DNA from: Acholeplasmataceae bacterium
GTDB taxonomy: Bacteria > Bacillota > Negativicutes > Acidaminococcales > Acidaminococcaceae
Assembly (NCBI GenBank): GCA_012719555.1
Contig: JAAYAE010000297.1
Span: 1-12,474 of the forward strand
Direction: 5' to 3'
DNA: 12,474 nt
A program made the position numbers and the translations under genes. The stretch's first letter is position 1; each line of letters begins with the position of its first letter. Below the pieces are notes generated by a model, which had not been told where the DNA came from, did no database searches, and saw only the letters and a program-made list of their open reading frames with translations. Of the stretch, positions 1 through 5,866 are shown piece by piece.

Positions 1-1
1 T

Positions 2-79
2 ATTCTTCATTGCAGTGATAGCCCTGAAAGCGCAGCTCGCGAAATCAAAAACTATTTTACAGCTGAAGAAATTTATTAA
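2..79 (+). CDS. ndk: Nucleoside diphosphate kinase, C-terminal end (partial)
   Basis: Only the last 25 codons are present; the gene begins before the window. The reading frame starting at base 2 ends in TAA at 77-79 and contains HCSDSPESAAREI, which matches the C-terminal signature of nucleoside diphosphate kinases (usually HGSDS followed by xExAxxEI). In that family the His is the residue that is phosphorylated while phosphate passes from ATP to other NDPs. The usual Gly after the His is Cys here. The call rests on this short tail alone, but the motif is distinctive. The enzyme is cytoplasmic and balances nucleoside triphosphate pools. No terminator hairpin with a U-tract follows it. Confidence 0.75.
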   Translation: MLHCSDSPESAAREIKNYFTAEEIY

Positions 80-182
80 TAAATTTAATAAATGCGTAGT
101 ATTAGTCTTATAAGTATTCTAAATAACAGATTTTTCTAATCGATAGAGCATGGTTTGCACTATGTACATAGGAGGGTTCAAT

Positions 183-695
183 ATGAAGAAGGCAGCTGTT
201 TATACAAGAACAGGGGATAAAGGATCCACAAGTTTACTTACCGGTGAACGAGTACCTAAGCAAAGTTTACGTGTAGAAGCTTACGGAAATATTGATGAGG
301 TGAGAGCTGAATTAGGTCTGGCTAGGGCAACAGTAGTACGTGAAGATGTAAAAGAAACTATTTTTAAAATACAGGAACTTTTGATGTCTTTAATGGCAGA
401 TGTCGCAAGCCTTAATTTGCAGGAATCTTATATTAAACCTGAACATGTAACCTTATTTGAACAGACTATTGACAAGTATGACGCTATGCTTGCTCCATTA
501 ACACATTTTATAACTCCGGGTGATAATCTTGGGGCAGCCGCACTTGATATGGCTCGCACAACTACCAGAAGAGCTGAACGTGCTTTATTGAGGGTGGCAG
601 AAAATGAAGCTGTGAATAACAATGTTCTATTGTGTTTAAATAGACTGTCAGATCTTTGCTTTATTTTACTGCGGGTAGAAACAGAAGTTAAGTGA
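183..695 (+). CDS. pduO: PduO-type ATP:cob(I)alamin adenosyltransferase
   Basis: This 170-residue cytoplasmic enzyme transfers the adenosyl group of ATP to cob(I)alamin or cob(I)inamide, making the upper ligand of coenzyme B12. The PduO-family hallmarks are in order: the N-terminal ATP-binding segment TRTGDKGSTSL (residues 8-18), VEAYGNIDE (31-39), the Arg-rich helix RTTTRRAER (125-133) and NRLSD (153-157). Length is normal for a single-domain PduO protein. The ATG at 183 is chosen because AGGAGGG lies at 170-176 with a 6-base gap; an upstream in-frame ATG at 150 would put that site inside the coding region. The segment after YGNIDE reads VRAELG, where the family usually has LNSxIG. It lies outside the riboswitch-controlled operon and ends at its own terminator, so no B12 control is visible. 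I could not find a convincing promoter between ndk and this gene. Confidence 0.93.
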   Translation: MKKAAVYTRTGDKGSTSLLTGERVPKQSLRVEAYGNIDEVRAELGLARATVVREDVKETIFKIQELLMSLMADVASLNLQESYIKPEHVTLFEQTIDKYDAMLAPLTHFITPGDNLGAAALDMARTTTRRAERALLRVAENEAVNNNVLLCLNRLSDLCFILLRVETEVK

Positions 696-696
696 T

Positions 697-724
697 AAAA
701 GGCAGTCCTTAGGGGCTGCCTTTT
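697..724 (+). terminator. Intrinsic terminator after the adenosyltransferase
   Basis: AAAAGGCAGTCC (697-708) pairs with GGGCTGCCTTTT (713-724) around a short loop, with one G-U pair. The U-rich end of the stem itself supplies the T-tract. It starts just after the TGA stop. The next gene's ribosome binding site begins only about 10 bases downstream. Confidence 0.8.
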
Positions 725-746
725 GCGTTTAAAAAGGAGAAGAATC

Positions 747-1232
747 ATGAGCGTTTTTGTACGAGAATATAACAAAACGGATATTCCTTATATGACAGAA
801 ATTTGGAACGAAGTGGTTGACAATGGAGTTGCTTTTCCTCAGAAAAATTTGTTAACCATGGGCGAAGCAACGGTTTTTTTTGCACAGCAAAGCTTTACAG
901 CGGTGGCGAAAGAAGCTGGGGAAATTGTTGGTTTATATATTTTGCACCCTAACAATGTTGGGCGCTGCGGGCATATTGCTAATGCTAGTTATTGTGTAAA
1001 AGCAACTGAGCGCGGTAAGCAAATAGGGGAAATGCTTGTGAGAGATTCTTTGCAGCAAGGGGCTAAATTAGGGTTTAAGCTTTTACAATTTAATGCTGTC
1101 GTCGCTACTAATAAGTCTGCTCTTAAACTGTATACTAAATTGGGCTTTATTACTGTTGGTACGATTCCAGGTGGTTTTATGATGAAAGATGGGCACTATG
1201 AAGATATTGTCGTTTTTTATAAAAAACTTTAA
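747..1232 (+). CDS. GNAT family N-acetyltransferase
   Basis: This is a 161-residue single-domain GNAT protein that would use acetyl-CoA to acylate an amine substrate in the cytoplasm. The acetyl-CoA pyrophosphate loop (motif A) is ATERGKQIGEML (86-97), and the motif B region is TNKSALKLYTKLGF (121-134), the usual NxxAxxLYxxxGF pattern. The block around FNAVVATN and the ending VGTIPGGF resemble the COG1247 group (L-amino-acid N-acyltransferase/phosphinothricin-acetyltransferase-like), but the substrate cannot be read from sequence. The ATG at 747 is chosen because AAGGAG lies at 734-739, 7 bases upstream; an in-frame TTG at 723 lies inside the preceding terminator. There is no room for a promoter between that terminator and this gene, so it is probably made by read-through. 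Confidence 0.85.
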   Translation: MSVFVREYNKTDIPYMTEIWNEVVDNGVAFPQKNLLTMGEATVFFAQQSFTAVAKEAGEIVGLYILHPNNVGRCGHIANASYCVKATERGKQIGEMLVRDSLQQGAKLGFKLLQFNAVVATNKSALKLYTKLGFITVGTIPGGFMMKDGHYEDIVVFYKKL

Positions 1233-1254
1233 CTAACGGTAGCGTTAGTTTTTT
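1231..1254 (+). terminator. Intrinsic terminator after the GNAT gene
   Basis: AACTAACG (1231-1238) and CGTTAGTT (1243-1250) form a perfect 8-bp stem with a GTAG loop, followed by TTTT (1251-1254). The stem begins inside the TAA stop codon. It separates the GNAT gene from the riboswitch-controlled operon. Confidence 0.8.
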
Positions 1255-1298
1255 AATTGTTAATAATTTACGACATTAGGCCACATTAAGGTAAGCAC

Positions 1299-1327
1299 TT
1301 GCGGTAATTATCAAAATAGGTTACAAT
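1299..1327 (+). promoter_or_regulatory. Probable sigma-A promoter of the cob operon
   Basis: A -35-like TTGCGG (1299-1304) and a -10-like TACAAT (1322-1327) are separated by 17 bases. This would start transcription near 1334, a few bases before the riboswitch P1 helix at 1345, which is where a riboswitch promoter should sit. It was identified by eye only. Confidence 0.55.
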
Positions 1328-1344
1328 ATTAAATGGAAAGTTTG

Positions 1345-1512
1345 AACAGGCGCTGTAGTTAAGGCTGCAGCATAATAGGGAAGACCGGTTAGAGTCCGGC
1401 GCAGTCCCGCTACTGTAATGGGGAACCAACCGCAAGATGCCACTGGGAAACTGGGAAGGCGCGGAAGGTGATGAACCAGAGCCAGGAGACCTACCTGTTA
1501 TGTACCAACATA
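1345..1512 (+). promoter_or_regulatory. Cobalamin riboswitch aptamer
   Basis: This is a full cobalamin riboswitch aptamer in the leader of the cobU operon. The P1 helix is AACAGG (1345-1350) with CCTGTT (1494-1499). In between are the conserved blocks of the family: the GGGAAG stretch near 1378, TCCGGCGCAGTCCCGC near 1395-1411, CTACTGTAA (1411-1419), GCCACTGGG (1439-1447), CTGGGAAGGC (1451-1460), GATGA and the B12 box AGCCAGGAGACC (1480-1491). A small hairpin, TATGT/ACATA (1499-1503 with 1508-1512), sits where P13 of the kissing loop belongs. The peripheral elements suggest the large adenosylcobalamin-type class. Ligand binding would be expected to favour the downstream terminator and shut off nucleotide-loop synthesis. 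Confidence 0.95.
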
Positions 1513-1552
1513 CCTTCGGGCGAGAGGAATGTGGCAATAGTGTCTTAATGTC

Positions 1553-1583
1553 AAAATCCTCTCTTTTGTGAGAGGATTTTTTT
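1553..1583 (+). terminator. Riboswitch expression-platform terminator
   Basis: AAAATCCTCTC (1553-1563) pairs perfectly with GAGAGGATTTT (1570-1580) across a six-base loop, and a T-run continues to 1583. It lies between the B12 aptamer and cobU. GAGAGGA at 1522-1528 can pair with the terminator's left arm TCCTCTC (1557-1563), a plausible antiterminator. Control is therefore probably by transcription termination. Confidence 0.9.
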
Positions 1584-1620
1584 ATTGTTTTGACTGAATT
1601 TAGAGAAACGAGGAGAAAAT

Positions 1621-2220
1621 ATGCAGGAAAAATTGACGCTGGTTTTAGGTGGTGCACGTAGTGGCAAGAGCAAATTCGCAGAAAAATATGTCTTACATGC
1701 CGGGGTTAAAGCTGCTTATATTGCCACCGCTGAAATTCTTGATGATGAGATGGCTACTCGCGTAGAGTATCACCAAAATCGTAGAAAAAATGCACGTTGG
1801 ATCAATTTTGAGGCACCTTATGATGCAGAAAAAACATTGTTGGAAGCAGGGAAAGTGGCTGATGTTGTGCTTTTTGATTGTCTGACAGTTTATATTAGTA
1901 ACTTGATGTACGGAAAAAATGCACCAACAGATTTTAATGCTAAATATGACTATGTCTATGCTGGGATAGATAAGTTATTAAAGGCTGCTCGCAAAATAAA
2001 TAAACCTGTAGTATTTGTGTCCAATGATGTAGGGGCAGGTATTGTTCCGGATTCTGTTATGGGCAGAGAGTATCGTGATATAGCCGGCTGGGTAAATCAG
2101 CAAGTGGGTATGGAGGCCGATGAAGTTTATTATGTCATCGCAGGTAATGCTGTAGATATAAAAAAACTGGCCTTTAAATTTAATGATGAAAATGGAGAGA
2201 AACACAGTGAAAGACCTTAA
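1621..2220 (+). CDS. cobU: Adenosylcobinamide kinase / adenosylcobinamide-phosphate guanylyltransferase
   Basis: This bifunctional enzyme phosphorylates adenosylcobinamide and then transfers GMP to give AdoCbi-GDP, the activated corrin substrate of CobS. The 199-residue product has a Walker A loop GGARSGKS (10-17), the candidate guanylylated His51 in EYHQNRR, DCLTVYISNL (86-95) and VSNDVGAGIVPD (133-144). The latter is followed by the YRDIAGWVNQ and DEVYYVIAG blocks typical of CobU. AGGAG at 1611-1615 sits 5 bases before the ATG. It is the first gene after the riboswitch terminator. It is slightly longer than the roughly 180 residues usual for the family; the extra C-terminal residues overlap the start of cobT, which suggests translational coupling. 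Confidence 0.95.
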   Translation: MQEKLTLVLGGARSGKSKFAEKYVLHAGVKAAYIATAEILDDEMATRVEYHQNRRKNARWINFEAPYDAEKTLLEAGKVADVVLFDCLTVYISNLMYGKNAPTDFNAKYDYVYAGIDKLLKAARKINKPVVFVSNDVGAGIVPDSVMGREYRDIAGWVNQQVGMEADEVYYVIAGNAVDIKKLAFKFNDENGEKHSERP

Positions 2221-3241
2221 GAATATAATAATAGCGGCACCTGATGAAAAAATAGGTGAACTAGTAAAACAACAATGGCTTACCTTTGATCCTAGCCATG
2301 GATTAGGGGATTTAGAAAAAATGGTAGTAAAATATGCTGCTTTAACAGGTAAAAAACCGGTAGAAAAGCTTAAAACGGCCATGCTCTTAATGTGTGGTGA
2401 TCATGGTATTGCTAAGTATGGCGTTAGTGCTTTCCCGCCTGAAGTGACAATTCAGATGATTAATGGTTATATTGGTGGAAGTGCCGGTGCTAATGTTATG
2501 GCACGTCATGCTAATGCGGATATTTTCATTACAGACGTAGGTGTAAACGCAGATTTAACTGATTTATCACAGGTAATAAATTGTAAAGTGGCCATGGGAA
2601 CTGAGGATTTTACTCATGGACAAGCTATGACTAGAGAGCAAGCTGTTGAAGCAATAAATGCCGGTATGAAGGTTGCTAATGATTGTATCGATCAAGGGTA
2701 TAATCTTTTGGCAACAGCGGAAATGGGCATAGGAAATACTACTTCCACCGCAGCTATGGCTTCAGCTATTTTGGATTTACCTCCTGAATTAACGGTCGGT
2801 AGAGGCAGCGGTATTAACGATGAACGCATGGCCATTAAACGGGGTGTGGTTGCTGCGGGCTTGAAGATTAATGCGCCTGATCCCAATGATGCGTTAGATG
2901 TATTATGTAAGGTGGGGGGATATGATCATGCTGGTTTAGCAGGAATGATTTTAGCCGGAGCTCAAAGAGGAATACCAAGTATGGTAGACGGCGTTAACGC
3001 TACAGCAGCAGCTTTAATTGCTTATGGTATTAATCCTGCTTGCGCTGATTATATGTTTTGCTCTCATCTATCTGAAGAAATTTCCCATGGAAAAATGTTG
3101 GAAATGTTGAACTTGCATCCCATTGTAGATGCTGGCATGCGTTTAGGCGAAGGGACTGGTGCATCTTTGGCTATTGTAATTTTGCAAATGGCTTTAGATG
3201 TTTATAATCAGGCTGATCTAAAGGGAGCATATGATGCATGA
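2207..3241 (+). CDS. cobT: Base:phosphoribosyltransferase CobT (possible ArsA-type subunit)
   Basis: CobT transfers phosphoribose from nicotinate mononucleotide to the lower-ligand base, classically 5,6-dimethylbenzimidazole, giving alpha-ribazole 5'-phosphate. This copy looks catalytically intact: GDHGIA (64-69), EMGIGNTT (172-179), GRGSGI (198-203) and RLGEGTGA, whose Glu315 corresponds to the catalytic Glu317 of Salmonella CobT. At 344 residues it matches the family. The GTG at 2207 is chosen because GGAGAG lies at 2194-2199, 7 bases upstream. The longer ATG start at 2183 has no ribosome binding site. The gene overlaps the end of cobU by 14 bases. Aligned by eye to Salmonella CobT, the base-pocket Ser80 and Gln88 positions are Phe76 and Met84 here, so base preference may differ. 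The degenerate paralog two genes on makes an ArsAB-like pairing possible. Confidence 0.93.
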   Translation: MKDLKNIIIAAPDEKIGELVKQQWLTFDPSHGLGDLEKMVVKYAALTGKKPVEKLKTAMLLMCGDHGIAKYGVSAFPPEVTIQMINGYIGGSAGANVMARHANADIFITDVGVNADLTDLSQVINCKVAMGTEDFTHGQAMTREQAVEAINAGMKVANDCIDQGYNLLATAEMGIGNTTSTAAMASAILDLPPELTVGRGSGINDERMAIKRGVVAAGLKINAPDPNDALDVLCKVGGYDHAGLAGMILAGAQRGIPSMVDGVNATAAALIAYGINPACADYMFCSHLSEEISHGKMLEMLNLHPIVDAGMRLGEGTGASLAIVILQMALDVYNQADLKGAYDA

Positions 3242-3971
3242 TTTTATAACAGCTTTAGAATTCTTAACCCGCATAAGATTTTCCCATAGTGACGATTGGT
3301 CGCCACAGGATTTTTCCCGCAGTGTGCCATACTTTCCTTTAGTAGGCCTTATTATAGGATCTATTTTAGCGGTAGTAAATTATGGCCTTCTCGTCTTATA
3401 TATTCCTGATTTTTTACGAGGAACACTTTTAATTTTTGCCGAAATCATTATTACCGGTGGACTTATGTATGACGGGTATATGGACACGGCAGATGGAGTT
3501 TTTTCTGCCCGCAAGCGTGAACGGATGTTGGAGATAATGAAAGACAGTCATGTAGGTTCTAATGCAGTACTGGCTGTTATTGTTTTAATTATGCTTAAGA
3601 TGGGCGTGTATTTAGCAATTTCCGGCGTAGTTTTAACTAAGGTTATTATTGCCATGTCAGTAGCTACAAGAACTTTTATGGTTTTATATATTGTAAATTT
3701 CCCTTATGCTCGTAAGGAAGGGATAGGAAAATTGTTTAAACAATATGCGAAACAATATTATTCTTACATTGCAATTGTCCTCGGCCTGATTTTTATTGTC
3801 ATTTGTGGGATAAATTTTTTAGTTATAGCCTTGTTTTGTTTGCTCATGGTGTTATTAATTGCTAGGTATATCAGTAAAATGTTAGGCGGGTTAACCGGAG
3901 ATACATATGGTGCACTAACTGAAGTTGGCAATGTTTTATATTTGCTAATAGCATATTTTATTTTACGATAG
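3234..3971 (+). CDS. cobS: Adenosylcobinamide-GDP ribazoletransferase (cobamide synthase)
   Basis: CobS is the integral membrane enzyme that joins AdoCbi-GDP to alpha-ribazole (or its phosphate), closing the nucleotide loop of the cobamide. The 245-residue product carries the Mg-binding signature as GGLMYDGYMDTADG (residues 75-88, Asp80/Asp84/Asp87), then RERMLEIMKDSHVGS (95-109) and the C-terminal GLTGDTYGALTE block, all characteristic of CobS. Long hydrophobic stretches, for instance around 35-60, 62-78, 110-140 and 175-210, fit a multi-pass membrane protein. Two adjacent ATGs exist. The second (3234) is chosen because GGGAG at 3223-3227 is 6 bases away, against 3 for the first (3231). The start overlaps the end of cobT by 8 bases. 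Confidence 0.95.
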   Translation: MHDFITALEFLTRIRFSHSDDWSPQDFSRSVPYFPLVGLIIGSILAVVNYGLLVLYIPDFLRGTLLIFAEIIITGGLMYDGYMDTADGVFSARKRERMLEIMKDSHVGSNAVLAVIVLIMLKMGVYLAISGVVLTKVIIAMSVATRTFMVLYIVNFPYARKEGIGKLFKQYAKQYYSYIAIVLGLIFIVICGINFLVIALFCLLMVLLIARYISKMLGGLTGDTYGALTEVGNVLYLLIAYFILR

Positions 3972-3984
3972 AGGAGAATTGGCT

Positions 3985-4827
3985 TTGGAACTTAATGAAT
4001 ATTGTAAGGATATAAAACATATAAATAAAGATATAGAAATGCAAGCTCAAAAACGTTTTGATAATCTTATTAAACCACTGGGATCTTTAGGAAAATTAGA
4101 GAAGATTGTGTGTCTGTATGCCGGAGCAAAAGGCACTGCTGAACCAGCGAATTTAGATTTTCCGAAGAGAGTTATTATGCTGTGGCAAGATGAAATAATG
4201 TCCGAGAAACCAACTAATTCACCAATAAACATATTAGCTAAAGCTGCTCATGGCAACGTAATAATGGAAACAGTTACGAGTAATAGGGAAGAGTTAGTAA
4301 CGGCCATTGAGCAAGGAATAAATGCTACTGAACATGTAATATTATCCGGATATGGGTTAATAGCACCTGTTACTTTTGGTAGATATACAGTGCCTTCGGG
4401 CTGGGAAAGGCTAAAAGAATGTGGGTGGGAGGAAATATTGTATACCTTGGGAAGCAACATTTGCGCTGCAATGGTAGGCAGTATTCTTTGCGCCGCAAAG
4501 CATAGAACCCCAATTATGTTAGACGTATTAGCCTCTGTTTTGGCCGCTTATATTGCAGGTAAAATCTGTCCGGAAGCTTTAGAATATTGCATTTGCTCAC
4601 AAATAACGACGGAAAGAGGGCAAAAAAATTTAGCTTTTTCCATGGGATTTACACCTGTTTTACGGCTGCATCTAGCTCAAGGTAATGGCTATGGTGCTGC
4701 TTTAGCCTTTACTCTTTTTGATGCGGGACTTAAAGCTTATAAAGAAATGAAAACTTTTGCTGAGACAGGTGTGCATGATGAAGTTAGCGAATTTGCCCAT
4801 TCTCAGCAAGCTAGGAGTAAAAGTTAA
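3985..4827 (+). CDS. Degenerate CobT paralog (ArsB-like, probably non-catalytic subunit)
   Basis: The first 50 residues (KPLGSLGKLEKIVCLYAG and surroundings) and the last 120 residues align with CobT, so this is a second family member in the same operon. It has only 280 residues. By eye it lacks the segment after the GDHG position, where WQDEIM replaces it. It also has no EMGIGNTT motif and no GRGSGI segment. At the catalytic LGEGTG position it reads LAQGNG, so the Glu is Gln232. It is therefore unlikely to be a working transferase alone. In Sporomusa ovata two CobT homologs, ArsA and ArsB, form a heterodimer that activates phenol and p-cresol, and only ArsA is catalytic; this protein could play the ArsB role. 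The TTG at 3985 is chosen because GAGGAG at 3971-3976 is 8 bases upstream; a TTG at 3979 would be only 2 bases away. Its stop overlaps the cobC start. Confidence 0.8.
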   Translation: MELNEYCKDIKHINKDIEMQAQKRFDNLIKPLGSLGKLEKIVCLYAGAKGTAEPANLDFPKRVIMLWQDEIMSEKPTNSPINILAKAAHGNVIMETVTSNREELVTAIEQGINATEHVILSGYGLIAPVTFGRYTVPSGWERLKECGWEEILYTLGSNICAAMVGSILCAAKHRTPIMLDVLASVLAAYIAGKICPEALEYCICSQITTERGQKNLAFSMGFTPVLRLHLAQGNGYGAALAFTLFDAGLKAYKEMKTFAETGVHDEVSEFAHSQQARSKS

Positions 4828-5432
4828 TGAAAACAATTTATATTGCGCGACATGGAGAAACTGATGCAAATAAAGATATGAAGTTTCAAGGTCATACAGA
4901 CAATCCCTTAAATGCCAAAGGATTAGCTCAAACTAAAGAATTGGCGTCACTAGTGCAAAACTTACCTTTAGCTAAAATTTATACCAGTGATTTAACTCGA
5001 GCTATAGAAACTGCAACGCCAATTGCCAAGAACCATAATTTAAAGATAATCGCTCGCCCGGATTTCAAGGAAATTTGTTTTGGTAAATGGGAAGGATTGA
5101 CATTTAAAGAAATTAAAGCCCAGTGGCCTAGTAGTATTGAGATGTTTTTACAAAAACCAGGCGAGGCACATATTGAAAATGGAGAAAGTTTTCATGAGGT
5201 TCAAAAAAGAGCATGGAATGCTTTTGAAGAGATGGTTGCAGAGCAAAAAGAGGATACTTCAATTATGCTGGTAGCTCATGGAGGCATTGTGCGTGTTTTA
5301 CTGTGTACAGCATTAGGGTTAGATTTAAATAAAATTTGGGCATTTTATGTGGATAATGCCAGCTTGTCTTGTATTGTTAAGTGGGATGACAGCTATTTAT
5401 TAAAGTTCCATAATTATGTAGGAAAAATTTAA
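4827..5432 (+). CDS. cobC: Alpha-ribazole phosphatase (histidine phosphatase family)
   Basis: This 201-residue cytoplasmic phosphatase belongs to the histidine phosphatase (phosphoglycerate-mutase-like) superfamily. It shows the phosphohistidine loop ARHGET (7-12, catalytic His9), SDLTRAIETA (54-63, Arg58), the acid-bearing FKEICFGKWEG (80-90, Glu82) and VAHGG (149-153, second catalytic His151). Position as the last gene of the cobU-cobT-cobS operon identifies it as the phosphatase that removes the 5'-phosphate from alpha-ribazole-P or adenosylcobamide-P; without that context a general phosphatase would be as likely. The ATG overlaps the previous TAA by one base, and AGGAG at 4813-4817 precedes it by 9 bases. 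No terminator hairpin follows, so some transcripts may continue into the zinc-ribbon gene. Confidence 0.88.
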   Translation: MKTIYIARHGETDANKDMKFQGHTDNPLNAKGLAQTKELASLVQNLPLAKIYTSDLTRAIETATPIAKNHNLKIIARPDFKEICFGKWEGLTFKEIKAQWPSSIEMFLQKPGEAHIENGESFHEVQKRAWNAFEEMVAEQKEDTSIMLVAHGGIVRVLLCTALGLDLNKIWAFYVDNASLSCIVKWDDSYLLKFHNYVGKI

Positions 5433-5437
5433 ATTAT

Positions 5438-5466
5438 TTGACTTTTCTCATTTTATACTATACACT
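5438..5466 (+). promoter_or_regulatory. Probable promoter of the zinc-ribbon gene
   Basis: TTGACT (5438-5443) is a near-consensus -35 box. TACACT (5461-5466) at 17-base spacing, or the overlapping TATACA (5459-5464) at 15 bases, could be the -10. Transcription would start near 5473, leaving a leader of about 95 bases. Identified by eye; the -10 is only fair. Confidence 0.5.
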
Positions 5467-5502
5467 GAGCATAGAATATCTCAACGAATTCAAGTATTCC
5501 AT

Positions 5503-5558
5503 CTTCTTACCATATCTTGGGGAAGCACCGGAAAACATCTGAGGTATGGAAAAAGGAG
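5503..5558 (+). promoter_or_regulatory. Candidate structured leader that can hide the ribosome binding site
   Basis: CCATATCT (5510-5517) can pair with AGGTATGG (5542-5549), 8 bp with one G-U. Directly outside it, CTTCTT (5503-5508) can pair with the Shine-Dalgarno AAGGAG (5553-5558), 6 bp with one G-U. The two helices would stack with a small asymmetric internal loop. This could make translation of the zinc-ribbon gene conditional. It resembles no riboswitch family I recognise, and no covariation has been tested. Confidence 0.35.
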
Positions 5559-5567
5559 TGATTTATA

Positions 5568-5855
5568 ATGAAGGAAGACAAGACTTTAAAATGTAGTGAA
5601 TGTGGACAAGATTTCGTATTTTCTGCTTCCGAGCAAGAATTTTATGAAGAAAAAGGTTTTGAAAATGAACCTGGCCGTTGCCCAAGTTGCCGTGCAGCTC
5701 GTAAACAACGCATGAATGGTGGTCCTCGTCAAATGTATCCAGCTACTTGTGCTGGTTGCGGTTGCGAGACTGAAGTTCCTTTCCGTCCGTCCATGGATCG
5801 TCCAGTGTATTGCCGTGAGTGCTACACTAAGATGAAAAATGAAGGCAGACAATAA
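5568..5855 (+). CDS. Small double zinc-ribbon protein of unknown function
   Basis: The 95-residue product contains two cysteine-based metal sites. The first half has CSEC (9-12) and CPSC (38-41) flanking a sequence typical of the 'probable zinc-ribbon' (zf_Tbcl-type) family: FVFSASEQEFYEEKGF. The second half has CAGC (61-64) and CREC (82-85) exactly 17 residues apart around VPFRPSMDRPVYC, the CxxC-x17-CxxC domain. No catalytic domain, signal peptide or membrane segment is seen. Many basic residues lie between the two sites (RKQRMNGGPR), which might contact nucleic acid, but the function is not known. AAGGAG at 5553-5558 precedes the ATG by 9 bases. Nearly all Arg codons are CGT/CGC, unlike the AGA/CGA-containing neighbours, which suggests strong expression. 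It is probably transcribed alone from its own promoter and ends at a strong terminator. Confidence 0.85.
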   Translation: MKEDKTLKCSECGQDFVFSASEQEFYEEKGFENEPGRCPSCRAARKQRMNGGPRQMYPATCAGCGCETEVPFRPSMDRPVYCRECYTKMKNEGRQ

Positions 5856-5866
5856 TTTATTGTCAT

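Noticed and set aside
71..84. Perfect 14-base palindrome ATTTATTAATAAAT over the ndk stop
   Set aside because: All A/T, so a weak hairpin without a T-tract; likely chance in AT-rich DNA, not a terminator.
86..120. TATAAG and TATTCT as -10 boxes for the adenosyltransferase gene
   Set aside because: No acceptable -35 box is found at 16-18 bases from either, so I do not call a promoter.
150..182. Longer adenosyltransferase start at ATG 150
   Set aside because: It would place the AGGAGGG ribosome binding site inside the coding sequence, and the extra residues do not belong to the PduO family; ATG 183 fits better.
1286..1657. Antisense open frame across the riboswitch
   Set aside because: It covers a well-recognised structured RNA on the + strand and shows no protein family features.
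3979..3984. TTG 3979 as the start of the CobT paralog
   Set aside because: Only 2 bases from GAGGAG; TTG 3985 has normal 8-base spacing. The difference is two residues and not important.
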